From Acidobacteriaceae bacterium (GTDB lineage Bacteria; Acidobacteriota; Terriglobia; Terriglobales; Acidobacteriaceae): a stretch of DNA of 13,648 nt. Under the pieces are notes generated by a model that was not told the DNA's origin, did no database searches, and saw only the letters and a list, made by a program, of their open reading frames with translations. The stretch covers positions 1-13,648 of the forward strand of contig PKXI01000414.1 in assembly GCA_003133425.1 (NCBI GenBank), in the 5' to 3' direction. Positions 1 through 7,079 of the stretch are shown here, in pieces (position 1 is the first letter of the stretch; each line of letters opens with the position of its first letter). Made by a program: the position numbers and the translations under genes.

Positions 1-160
1 GCCCGACCAATGCACCCGCCCCAGCCAACCGCGGTCTGGATCAACCCGCCAATCCCAGCCATCGCGACAGAGAGAAATCTACACTAAACTCTCTCGCCAC
101 CTGTCTCAAACTCGTTGACACGCTCCGCTGCTCTATGGGATCGCGGGTCTCAACGGGCGG
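1..160. other. Left edge without a recognisable gene
   Basis: No gene can be supported here. A plus-strand frame is open from the window edge to a TAG at 162-164, but it has no recognisable motif and its end overlaps the end of the recombinase gene. It could be the tail of a gene cut by the window edge or chance. No clear terminator for the minus-strand recombinase was seen. Confidence 0.4.
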
Positions 161-727
161 TTAGCCAAGGGCCGCATACAACGTTTGCCGCGAAATCCGG
201 TATTCGGTAGCCAATGCAGACTTCTTCTCTCCGGAGGCAACCCGCTTGCGAATCTCTGCGACTTGCGCCGCCGTGAGCGATGGTTTCCGCCCCCTGTAGA
301 CACCTCTTTTCTTCGCCAACTCAATCCCTTCCCGTTGTCGTTCGCGGATCATCGACCGCTCGAACTCGGCCACAGCCCCCAGCAAGGACAGGAGGAGGTT
401 CGACATCAGCGAGTCCTCTCCTGTGAAGGTCAGGTTCTCCTTGACGAACTGAACGTGGACACCCTTCTTGGTGAGGTCGAGAACAAGTCTTCGGAGGTCA
501 TCTACGCTTCTGGCGAGTCTGTCCATGCTGTGAACCAGGAGCAAGTCGCCCTCCCGGAGGTATTCGAGCGCAGCCTGCAACTGTGGCCGCGCCGTGTCCT
601 TGCCGGAAGCCTTGTCAGTGAACACCTTGTCCAGCTTCACGCCCTCTAGCTGGCGATCCGTGTTTTGGTCAAGGGTGCTGACCCTGATGTAGCCCACCCT
701 CTTTTCATGCCTTTTCGCCGCTGTCAT
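161..727 (-). CDS. Serine recombinase, resolvase/invertase family
   Basis: Small serine recombinase of 188 aa, the usual size of Tn3 resolvases and Hin/Gin invertases, which cut and rejoin DNA at paired short sites through a phosphoserine link. The N-terminal catalytic domain (about residues 10-140) shows the nucleophile in YIRVST (Ser17, with Arg15), the SMDRLARS motif (Arg70, Arg73) and the helix-E region EFERSMIRERQREG (121-134). After the RGRKP hinge (145-149), residues 151-187 form a helix-turn-helix of HTH_7 type ending SRQTLYAAL. The ATG is preceded by GGAGG at 733-737, five bases upstream, which fixes the start. All key residues are present, so it is probably active. No transposase is next to it, so it may be a solitary resolvase left from a Tn3-like element or a resident multimer or inversion recombinase. 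The family is certain; the biological role is not. Confidence 0.95.
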   Translation of the reverse strand: MTAAKRHEKRVGYIRVSTLDQNTDRQLEGVKLDKVFTDKASGKDTARPQLQAALEYLREGDLLLVHSMDRLARSVDDLRRLVLDLTKKGVHVQFVKENLTFTGEDSLMSNLLLSLLGAVAEFERSMIRERQREGIELAKKRGVYRGRKPSLTAAQVAEIRKRVASGEKKSALATEYRISRQTLYAALG

Positions 728-745
728 CTTGACCTCCCAAACAAA

Positions 746-827
746 GTGTCTAGTTAGACTCTAAATGTTTCGTGAAATATGTCAAGAAAATAAGGAACGA
801 ACCCTAGATAGACACGAATAGTGTCAA
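746..827. promoter_or_regulatory. Candidate recombination (res-like) site of the recombinase
   Basis: Between the recombinase start and the next region lie several short inverted repeats. GTCTA-GT-TAGAC spans 748-759. A weaker TTC-GT-GAA spans 769-776. GACAC-gaata-GTGTC spans 811-825. TGTCAAG occurs twice, at 780-786 and 822-828. Resolvase sites of the Tn3 family consist of two or three dyads with TGTC-type half-sites directly upstream of the resolvase gene, so position and composition fit. Subsite assignment is inferred by eye, and the exact crossover dyad cannot be named. Confidence 0.4.
758..785 (-). promoter_or_regulatory. Predicted sigma70-type promoter of the recombinase gene
   Basis: On the minus strand a perfect TTGACA (-35; plus-strand 780-785) is followed after 16 bases by TAGAGT (-10; 758-763, four of six matches to TATAAT). 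The -10 box abuts the inverted repeat at 748-759, so a recombinase bound there would block transcription. Such autoregulation is established for Tn3-type resolvases. Confidence 0.5.
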
Positions 828-840
828 GCTGGAGCGTAAG

Positions 841-1203
841 TTTAGCGTGTACCCCCACTGGACAGTGGAACTGACTTTCCCGATAACCTCGGTCCACACT
901 GGTTCAGTGTGCAGTTCTCTCGGGAAAACGAGCCGACCAGTTGCTGATCACATTGAATTCTGCCCCCGTGGCACGGAACCCTGCAATTGGGTGCAGCAAT
1001 TTGCCGCCACCCGCAGTCTGAGGGAACACACAGTGTCGTCCGCGTTTACCGCGAGCGAGTGTGTTGCAGAAGAGGAATTGCTGTCGACTCGTCCGGAATT
1101 CAGGATTATGCCTGCCAGATGCTGGATTAGAGCTTCGGCGATTTTGCATCAACTGACGAGTACGGCTAACGCAGAGCTGACCTTTGGGCTAGACATCCAG
1201 AGG
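841..1203. other. Gene-free stretch
   Basis: Apart from the inverted repeats near its left end, nothing recognisable is present. Open frames exist on both strands (847-1266 plus, 904-1152 minus), but neither has a convincing ribosome binding site close to its start, a known motif or a natural amino acid composition. The stretch may be degraded sequence left from a mobile element, but no transposase motif could be read. Confidence 0.4.
855..911. repeat. Pair of perfect inverted repeats beyond the res-like site
   Basis: CCACTG-GA-CAGTGG (855-868) and CACACTG-GTT-CAGTGTG (895-911) are perfect dyads 26 bases apart that share a CACTGG...CAGTG core. They could be protein-binding sites, a hairpin, or outer subsites of the recombinase region. 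No downstream gene they would obviously regulate was found. Confidence 0.35.
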
Positions 1204-1944
1204 TTATTGTGCGCCGTCTGTCTTGGCGGCCCGAATCATCTTTGCTCCGATGGCTACTTCTGTTAAGGCGGCCTTTGGCCCAGGAGCAAATTTCCGCTGA
1301 TAGTAAGCCGTCGTGGCGACGATGGCCGGTACGCCGACCGAAATGGGCATCATCCACAGCCACCAGGCTCCGTGCAGCAGCGGGCCGATTGTGACCAGCG
1401 AGAAAGCGGTCCAGGCAGCAATGTAGCTGCCGATCATTCCCTGAAGATGAGCGTACCACCAGAACATTTTCTCCGCCGGCGGATGCGTGAAGCGCCACAT
1501 GGTTCTGCCAGAAATGCGCATCCCAACGACTCCGAAGACAATCGCCGGGATGCGCAGGTTCTGCACAAGTTCCGGCCGGATGGCTCCCAACACAGCAAGC
1601 GTTAGGCTGGCTGCGAAGCAGAGGATGGCGACAACCCAGTCCAGTCCACGGACGACCTGAACGCCTTTCCAGGCGGCCTACTGACCGAGCACGCGGTAGG
1701 CTGCGAAAGCCGTATAAAAACTGAAGATTGCCACCAGCGCAAGAAAGAGGACCGGCAGGTAGACGGCCATGACCAGCGCCGTAAAAGCGACGACGGTCAT
1801 ACACCAGAAGTAGATTTTGCCCCACAGGCGATGTGCTCTTCCGCCCTTTGCACTGACCAGCGCCAGCGGAGCTAGCACAAAGGCTCCGCCACCGGCAGTG
1901 ATGTGAACTGCCAGAAAGGCATGCATCCACCACGGATCGTGCAA
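1204..1944 (-). pseudogene. DUF2306-like seven-helix membrane protein, split by an amber codon
   Basis: The frame runs from a TTG start at 1942-1944 to TAA at 1204-1206: 246 codons, of which codon 89 is TAG (1678-1680). GGAGGT (1950-1955) lies five bases before the TTG, and a TGA lies just upstream in frame, so the start cannot be much earlier; an ATG at codon 7 is the alternative. The conceptual protein has about seven hydrophobic helices. It also has a loop between helices 1 and 2 reading KGGRAHRLWGKIYFW, which matches the HRxxGxxYxW pattern of DUF2306-type integral membrane proteins of unknown function. The amber codon falls between helices 3 and 4. Sequence on both sides is membrane-like and in the same frame. 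If expressed without readthrough, the products would be an 88-residue three-helix fragment and possibly a piece restarting at GTG 1593. A sequencing error is the main alternative to real inactivation. Confidence 0.7.
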
Positions 1945-2308
1945 CTGTCACCTCCCGGTGCCCTGGCATCGTCGCAACTGCTACGTTTCATTACGCTTCC
2001 CGCAGTCCTTTGGTTCCGTGAAAACTCTGTGCGCCTGAAGTCAGGGATTCCCGGCCATCGAGGGTTGTAGGGGTTTCTGAAATTGCCTGGCGAGAACAGC
2101 CCAACCCACGTTTCCAGGGGCAATTACCGTGGAGGCGTGCCTTGGCGATTTTGCATGAAGCCAGAACTCTCCAGGTGCAATAGGCGCCTCGGTACCTAAC
2201 AAGCCCAAGAGCCTTTTCGGATTGCGGTCGCACGTGCATCCGACGAACCACAAAATAGGCGACAACTGCTATCGTGGATGCATTCGCCTTTTCTCGAGGT
2301 GACAACCC
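1945..2308. other. Intergenic stretch between divergent genes
   Basis: This stretch separates the divergent DUF2306-like gene and the S9 peptidase gene, so it must carry both promoters, but no strong -35/-10 pair was recognised. A minus-strand frame is open at 2041-2265; it shows no motif and no good ribosome binding site, and I do not call it a gene. The end of the stretch carries GAGGT (2296-2300), eight bases before the peptidase ATG. Confidence 0.4.
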
Positions 2309-3301
2309 ATGCGAATATGCGCCATCGTTTGGTGTGCTCTTGCCTTTGTTTCTTGTGCTGGGTACGCTGACGGCCCGGTCGACCGCCAACCGACGGACCC
2401 CCTCGCCGTCACTTCGGCGAGCGGACCGGCACCCACACCGCTGCCCGTCGAAGCGATACTGACGACGACGCGGATCAGCGGCATCAGACGCTCCAACGAC
2501 GGCCGCAAGCTCGTTTACACCAGTACCGCCTCAGGCCGTCCGAATCTTTGGCTCATGAATGTTGATGGGACAGGTGCCCACCAGTTGGTCACGAACGATG
2601 ACCGACAGAGCGGCGCTCGCTTCAGCCACGATGACGGCGCAGTCGTCTATAGCCAGGATCGTGGTGGCAACGAGTACTACGACATCTACGAAGTGCCCGT
2701 CAACGGAGGCGAGCCACGCAACCTGACCAACACTCCCGACATCAGCGAAACAGTCAGCGAGTTCTCGCCGGACGGCAAGCTGCTGGCCATCGGAGTCAAA
2801 CAGAAGACCGCACCGGCAACGAACCTCGCCGTGATGCAATGGCCGAGCGGCTCCATTCGCCAGCTTACACACGAAGCCGCCCCGAAGGCTTCCTGGAGCG
2901 AAAATGCGTGGAGTCCGGATGGTCGGTTCCTGTATGCGACCCGCTCAATCGGGATTGACGACTCAGAGATCTTCCGCATTGATGTGGTCACGGGTACAAG
3001 TGAGCAACTGCTCGAGCACACAGGCAAGCAGTTGATCTCCGTCGCCGGCGTTTCGCGAGATGGCCGCACGCTGCTAGTCACTTCCAACGCGAATGGTGGT
3101 TATAACAATGCGGCCCTCTTTGACCTGGCCACAATAAAGCTGCGCTGGATCACGCATACGCAGTGGTCAGCAAATGGCGCGGCCTTTTCGCCAGACGGCG
3201 AGAGTGTTGTGGTCGTGATGAACGCCAATGGGCGCATCTCGACACGTTTCATCAATTTGAAGACGATGCAGCAGTCTGAACGCGGCGTGCGCCCGGGTTG
3301 A
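2309..3301 (+). CDS. S9 family peptidase, N-terminal signal peptide and beta-propeller half
   Basis: This is the N-terminal part of a prolyl-oligopeptidase-type (MEROPS S9) serine peptidase. Residues 1-20 form a signal peptide. A Cys at 16 (FVSC) makes a weak lipobox because Phe replaces the usual Leu, so lipidation is doubtful. From about residue 50 the chain is built of TolB/PD40-like propeller repeats, visible as NDGRKLVY (63-70), SPDGKLLA (153-160), SPDGRFLY (202-209), SRDGRTLL (249-256) and SPDGESVV (293-300). In this family the propeller gates access of peptides to the catalytic domain. The ATG has GAGGT eight bases upstream. The frame closes at TGA 3299-3301 with no catalytic residues, and the adjoining -1 frame supplies the rest of the propeller and the hydrolase. 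The two halves total about 645 residues, normal for one S9 enzyme. Read it as the first half of a frameshifted gene, or of one that needs ribosomal frameshifting. Confidence 0.9.
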   Translation: MRICAIVWCALAFVSCAGYADGPVDRQPTDPLAVTSASGPAPTPLPVEAILTTTRISGIRRSNDGRKLVYTSTASGRPNLWLMNVDGTGAHQLVTNDDRQSGARFSHDDGAVVYSQDRGGNEYYDIYEVPVNGGEPRNLTNTPDISETVSEFSPDGKLLAIGVKQKTAPATNLAVMQWPSGSIRQLTHEAAPKASWSENAWSPDGRFLYATRSIGIDDSEIFRIDVVTGTSEQLLEHTGKQLISVAGVSRDGRTLLVTSNANGGYNNAALFDLATIKLRWITHTQWSANGAAFSPDGESVVVVMNANGRISTRFINLKTMQQSERGVRPG

Positions 3302-4245
3302 GCTATCCCGTGGCCTACCCAACGCCGTTCCTGCCCGATGGTTCCTTACTGCTGTCGCACGAGGACTCAAGCCATCCGCAGGAGTTGTACCGGCTGGGCC
3401 CGGGCAACTCCCTCACCCAAATCACGCACAACGCCAATGAGACGCTGCAGCGCGTTGAGCTGCCCAAGTCGCAGCTTGTAAGCTACACCAGCTTCGATGG
3501 CCGGCTGATTTCGGCTTTCATGTGGGTTCCCTTGAATTTGAAGCGCGACAGCAAGGCTGCGGCCGTTGTGATGCCGCATGGCGGGCCCACTGGCCAAGTC
3601 ACAGACTCGTTCAATGGCAATGCCGAGTTGCTTGCCTCGCGTGGATTCGTGGTGATTGCGCCCAACGTGCGCGGTTCGACAGGCTATGGCATTGAATTCC
3701 AGAATGCCAACATCAAGGACCTTGGCGGGGGTGATTTGAAGGATGAGATTGCAGGCGTGGACTTTCTCAAAGCGACCGGCTTCATCGACTCCAAGCGTGT
3801 GGGCATATGGGGCGGCTCCTACGGCGGCTACATGACGCTGATGGCAATTGGCAAGGCGCCGAGCGTGTGGTCGGCCGCGGTGGATGAGTATGGCATCTTG
3901 AACTGGCTCACAATGCTCGAGCACGAGGACCCGAGCCTCCAGCAATATGAGAAGCTTCTGCTAGGCGATCCGGCGAAAGACCGCGCCATTTATGAGGCAA
4001 GCTCGCCTTTACAATACATTCGCAATGAAACAGCGCCGCTCCTTGTCTTGCAAGGCGAGAACGACATCCGTGTGCCGCGTGAAGAAGCCGAGCAGGTGGT
4101 CGGCATCCTGAAGGCGGAAGGCCGCACAGTGGACGCGGTCTACTATCCGGATGAGGGACACGGCTTCGTCAAGCGCGAGCACCAACGAGACGAACTGACC
4201 CGTTCCATTGCCTGGCTGCAAAAATACTTGCAGGGCGCGCAATGA
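3298..4245 (+). CDS. S9 family peptidase, catalytic alpha/beta-hydrolase half
   Basis: This is the C-terminal part of the S9 peptidase. Numbered from the TTG at 3298, it shows the oxyanion-hole motif MPHGGP (92-97), the nucleophile elbow WGGSYGGY (Ser174), Asp256 in GENDIRVP and His288 in DEGHGF, so the Ser-Asp-His triad is complete. Residues 1-60 still belong to the propeller (FLPDGSLLLSHED), which shows that this is not an independent protein but the continuation of the frame that ends at 3301. The two frames overlap by four bases (TTGA), and no ribosome binding site precedes the TTG. The encoded enzyme would be an exported acylaminoacyl- or dipeptidyl-peptidase-like exopeptidase acting on short peptides. 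Without a signal peptide of its own, a separately translated half would stay in the cytoplasm and probably misfold. The catalytic sequence shows no sign of decay, so the shift is recent, artefactual or tolerated. Confidence 0.9.
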   Translation: MSYPVAYPTPFLPDGSLLLSHEDSSHPQELYRLGPGNSLTQITHNANETLQRVELPKSQLVSYTSFDGRLISAFMWVPLNLKRDSKAAAVVMPHGGPTGQVTDSFNGNAELLASRGFVVIAPNVRGSTGYGIEFQNANIKDLGGGDLKDEIAGVDFLKATGFIDSKRVGIWGGSYGGYMTLMAIGKAPSVWSAAVDEYGILNWLTMLEHEDPSLQQYEKLLLGDPAKDRAIYEASSPLQYIRNETAPLLVLQGENDIRVPREEAEQVVGILKAEGRTVDAVYYPDEGHGFVKREHQRDELTRSIAWLQKYLQGAQ

Positions 4246-4622
4246 GGCGGTTCGAGAGTCAATAAGGATAACCGAGCTCATCGGCTGTGACCGTGTGCTC
4301 AGGGGCGGGCAGTCATGAATAATAACCGCGAATTCGGTGAGGGTCCGCGGAACTGGGTGCGCATGATCCTCGAATGACGCCAACAGCCCGAGTCACGTTT
4401 CCACGCCCGACTCGGCCCGGTCTTGCGGGTTGCGACCTTGTCGTCTAGTCGGCACGGTCACACCTATGCGCGAAGCAGGAAGAAGCGCGTTTACCATTGC
4501 TCTCAAAGAGGAGTTGGGCTGAACAGGATGAATCGTAAACGGCAGGCGGCAATTAAGCTTGCTATTTCCAACAGTCCAGAATAAACATCGCACAGGCGCC
4601 AAATCAGAAGAGTCGATCCCCT
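4246..4622. other. Gene-free convergent intergenic stretch
   Basis: This lies between the plus-strand peptidase and minus-strand sequence, so terminators are expected for both. The only clear dyad is CCGAGTC (4388-4394) with GACTCGG (4409-4415), a seven-base stem with a 14-base loop and no following T-run. It is too weak to call a terminator. No coding sequence is recognised on either strand. Confidence 0.4.
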
Positions 4623-4754
4623 CTAGTCCAGGTTGACCACGTCTACCCTATCCCCTAATTCTTCCCGAGCCAATTCAACGACGCGCGAATGGTGAGTAAA
4701 CAGGATCGGCTGGATCCGTGTTCCAACCCGGACCGAAGCCAGGGCGCGGGAACC
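4623..4754 (-). pseudogene. Orphan C-terminal fragment of an SbcC/YhaN-like ATPase
   Basis: Forty-three codons followed by TAG (4623-4625), in the same frame as the glycosidase and starting directly after its TGA. The translation RALASVRVGTRIQPILFTHH continues SRVVELAREELGDRV and ends VVNLD. This resembles the extreme C terminus of SMC/RecF/SbcC-type ABC ATPases, most like YhaN (COG4717). There the hydrophobic strand plus THH forms the last beta-strand and the H-loop (switch histidine) of the ATPase head, followed by an HLVELA-like helix. Walker A, Walker B, signature and coiled coil are all absent. It cannot be expressed on its own, because there is no start codon or ribosome binding site. 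It is best read as a relic of an ATPase gene replaced or deleted at this junction. The family identification rests on pattern memory and needs a profile search. Confidence 0.55.
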
Positions 4755-6077
4755 TCACGGTGTTTCGGGGATCGACAGTGTCATGCAGTGGTCTTGAGCG
4801 ACTTCGCAGTGCAGCATGTCGAGCGCTAGAAGGTTCCAGCCCACGAAGCCGGCAAAATGGCCACCGGGCGATTGTGCCGCTGTGGGAGCGAGGCCGTCGC
4901 CGGTCTCGGCGCTGTAGTCCTCGTGCATTGAGCCCCATTGGGCTATGTCGTGGCGAAGCATGCTGGCAAGGGTAACGGCGAGCCAGTGAGATTCGCTGCG
5001 AAACCCATAGCGGCGGAGAACGACCCAGTCGAGGAAGTTGGCGTTGATCCAAATGGGACCGCGCCAGTTGGAGTAAGGGTCGATGATGGCCTCGTTGTTG
5101 TATTCGGGGTCGCTTTTGGAGAGGCTGCGAAAGCCATAAGGGGAGCGCATCTCGGCCGGATTCAGCATGTGGAGCCGGATCATCCGGCGAGCCTCGTTGG
5201 GAGGGAGCAGGCCGTCGATGAGCGGTACGAAGCTGGACCAACTGATGGAATGAACCCAGGTGCCATTGTCGCGGCGGCGATTGAGAAACACGGCTTCACG
5301 TGGGGACCAGAGCTGAGTAAGGATTGCGTGGCGAGTGGCCGCAGCCTGGAGGCGGTAGCGATGGGCATCGGCGGGATAGTCGAGACGGTCGGCAAGCGCG
5401 GCCATGGCGAGGTATTCACGCATAGCGAAGACAGATGCATCGACGGCAAGGATTGCGCTGCGGTCGCCAGGGTCGTTGGAGAGGGCGGCATTGTTGTCGG
5501 CACCGGATTGCATGGCGTTGTCCCAGAACCAGAGACCCCACCGAGGATCGAATTGGGTGCTCTTGCGATAAGAAAGGATGCGCTGCATAGCTGGCCAGAC
5601 GGGGCGGAGCCAGGAGTAGTCGTGCAGGTGTTGTGAAGCAAGGAGAGCGCCCTGGGCAAGGAAGGGCTTCATTGCGAACTTGCCGAAGAGAGGGCGCGGA
5701 CCTTGCGGAGTGATGCAGCCTGCGACGTACCCATCAGGGTCCGCGGAAAAGGCAAAGCTGAGTACCCAGTCACGGAGGAACTTCGCGTCGGCGGGGTCCT
5801 GATTGGCCCAATGGGCGCCAATAAAGAATCCGTCCCAGTCCCACATCTGCGTGTAGTACCCGGCGGGGAGTAGATAGGGGTAACGAATATATCCCTGAGC
5901 AGGGCGGATGGTCTGGGGTGCGAGGTGGGCGAAGTCGGAGGTGAGGCCAGCAAGGAGACCGGCATCTGGAGACGATGCGGTTTCGGAAACCGTTGCGTGC
6001 ACGAGCAGCAGGAGAGCAGTAAGAATCCGGGAGCCGCGGCAAAGGGCGGCGATGCATTGAGTCGGCACGTGGGACAT
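4755..6077 (-). CDS. Exported trehalase-like glycoside hydrolase, (alpha/alpha)6 barrel (GH37/GH63/MGH1 type)
   Basis: A 440-residue glycosidase of the GH-G-type toroid fold shared by trehalase (GH37), GH63 glucosidases and mannosylglycerate hydrolase. The start is ATG 6075-6077 with only a weak upstream purine tract (AGCGG). Residues 1-35 form a signal peptide (Arg-containing N region, then ILTALLLLVHATVS), so it acts in the periplasm or outside. Family hallmarks are QMWDWDGFFIGAHW (77-90), WFWDNAMQSGADNN (183-196), YNNEAIIDPYSNWRGPIWIN (326-345) and MHEDYSAETGDG (384-395). By analogy Asp194 in SGADN is the general acid, and a Glu in the HEDYSAETG segment (probably Glu386) is the base; the latter is inferred. 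The substrate is probably a short alpha-glucoside or alpha-mannoside such as trehalose or glucosylglycerate, but cannot be fixed from sequence. The gene appears intact. An ATPase relic follows its stop codon in frame. Confidence 0.88.
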   Translation of the reverse strand: MSHVPTQCIAALCRGSRILTALLLLVHATVSETASSPDAGLLAGLTSDFAHLAPQTIRPAQGYIRYPYLLPAGYYTQMWDWDGFFIGAHWANQDPADAKFLRDWVLSFAFSADPDGYVAGCITPQGPRPLFGKFAMKPFLAQGALLASQHLHDYSWLRPVWPAMQRILSYRKSTQFDPRWGLWFWDNAMQSGADNNAALSNDPGDRSAILAVDASVFAMREYLAMAALADRLDYPADAHRYRLQAAATRHAILTQLWSPREAVFLNRRRDNGTWVHSISWSSFVPLIDGLLPPNEARRMIRLHMLNPAEMRSPYGFRSLSKSDPEYNNEAIIDPYSNWRGPIWINANFLDWVVLRRYGFRSESHWLAVTLASMLRHDIAQWGSMHEDYSAETGDGLAPTAAQSPGGHFAGFVGWNLLALDMLHCEVAQDHCMTLSIPETP

Positions 6078-6135
6078 AATAGCCGCTTTGCATCAGAAGG
6101 GGTACGTGTAGGTTGAAGGGCAATGGAGGCAAACT

Positions 6136-6624
6136 ATGTCCGCAAGTTGGAAACAAGGCAATCGAAGAGCAACGACATCCGGGAAAGCAGGGACCAGGAC
6201 GAAGTGGATCGAACCCAGACCGCCTACCGAATCGGTCAAATACCTGGCGCTGGGAATCTTCAGACACGAGGTATTCACTTCCGGGCAAGTCGAGGAAAAG
6301 GAGCAACATCTGCTTCCGTCGATCTTTCCCTCCCTTCATTCATTTACTAACGAGAGGCAGCGAGAATTGAACGCCCATCCTCCGTCGCTAATCTACGCGT
6401 ACACGAAAGATTCGTTGAATGACCGCACAGTGAACGGCTACCCCATATTCGGCACCGCAGGTTCCCTATGGCAGCGCGATGCCGAGCAGAGGACTAGTGC
6501 CAGAACGTGCCGCCCAAATGACCATGGGAAGCTGAAAGAGTTGTCTTCGACTCACCTAACACGCAAGTGGTGCGCCATGCTTCGAACGGTTGATAGACGG
6601 GGCCTGCTACAGGGCTTACGTTGA
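6136..6624 (+). CDS. Hypothetical protein, doubtful
   Basis: A 162-codon open frame not recognised as any family. In its favour is an excellent ribosome binding site: GGAGG at 6125-6129, six bases before the ATG at 6136, at a position divergent from the glycosidase gene. Against it is the composition, rich in Arg, Thr and Ser with no domain-like pattern, no signal peptide and no membrane segment. The frame ends at TGA 6622-6624. It may be a lineage-specific protein, a decayed gene or chance. If real, it shares the short 6078-6135 spacer with the glycosidase promoter. Confidence 0.3.
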   Translation: MSASWKQGNRRATTSGKAGTRTKWIEPRPPTESVKYLALGIFRHEVFTSGQVEEKEQHLLPSIFPSLHSFTNERQRELNAHPPSLIYAYTKDSLNDRTVNGYPIFGTAGSLWQRDAEQRTSARTCRPNDHGKLKELSSTHLTRKWCAMLRTVDRRGLLQGLR

Positions 6625-6827
6625 GGCGTGAACAATCCACCTATCGAGTACCTGTGCCCCTTTTGTAAGGACGAATCAGGTGGCCCTGCAAGAATGCGGA
6701 GGGGCGAAGATTGTTGGAGTTCCATCGTCAACGCTATCTGAAGATGAAGCTGCCCGTTGGAGAGAATCAAGCCGCATCAGGGAGTGCACATCCCGTCAGC
6801 AAGATTGAAGAGAGAGTAGACGTAGCC

Positions 6828-7079
6828 ATGGGAACAGTCGCGCACCTCACCGCAGCCACAGACAGCAACGGGAGATTCTCAGGCTATTACAGGTGTTCCC
6901 TTTGCGTGGCAGAATTTCGCCCGAATCCCAAGCAGCTTGAAGAAATGGCGTCGTCCTTTGCCACAAAAAGGTTCTCCGGAGAAACTCATGCGCTCATTTT
7001 CTGTAGCCGCGTCCGTCCTTTGCATCTTCACATTCCTGCATCCCACCTCCAGCTCCGCGCAATTCGCTGCGGGAACTGA
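6828..7079 (+). CDS. Small CxxC protein, possibly truncated
   Basis: From ATG 6828 this encodes 83 residues. The first 50 look like a genuine small domain: MGTVAHLTAATDSNG, then GYYRCSLCVAEFRPNP with a CxxC pair, then a helix KQLEEMASSFA. The pattern recalls short zinc-finger-like proteins in which a CxxC is followed by a helix ending in His. Here no well-placed His pair follows, and the last 30 residues lie inside the next gene (from 6988) in another frame. The tail is therefore probably not original, and the gene may be shifted at the A-run near 6964-6968 or truncated. The frame can also be opened earlier (TTG 6711). No clear ribosome binding site precedes 6828. The function is unknown; metal binding is inferred from the Cys pair only. 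Confidence 0.4.
   Translation: MGTVAHLTAATDSNGRFSGYYRCSLCVAEFRPNPKQLEEMASSFATKRFSGETHALIFCSRVRPLHLHIPASHLQLRAIRCGN

Noticed and set aside
847..1266. A 139-codon plus-strand open frame.
   Set aside because: It has a GTG start with a poorly spaced GGAG, no motif and a Cys/Trp/Ser-rich composition, and it overlaps the end of the membrane protein gene on the other strand.
1137..2156. A 13-base direct repeat (GGCGATTTTGCAT at 1137-1149 and 2144-2156) flanking the DUF2306-like gene, as if target duplications or att sites.
   Set aside because: A 13-base match is expected about once by chance in a window this size, and no inverted ends or integration gene accompany it.
2041..2265. A 74-codon minus-strand open frame upstream of the peptidase.
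   Set aside because: There is no ribosome binding site, domain or signal peptide; it is probably just open intergenic sequence.
4388..4415. A seven-base inverted repeat considered as the S9 peptidase terminator.
   Set aside because: It is more than 140 bases after the stop, with a 14-base loop and no T-run.
4938..5636. A 232-codon plus-strand frame antisense to the glycosidase.
   Set aside because: It mirrors a gene with complete family motifs and has no motif of its own.
6628..6741. A 37-codon frame starting GTG 6628 with a CPFC pair.
   Set aside because: It is too short, with a GAGG only one base from the start and no second metal-binding pair; a chance Cys pair is likely.
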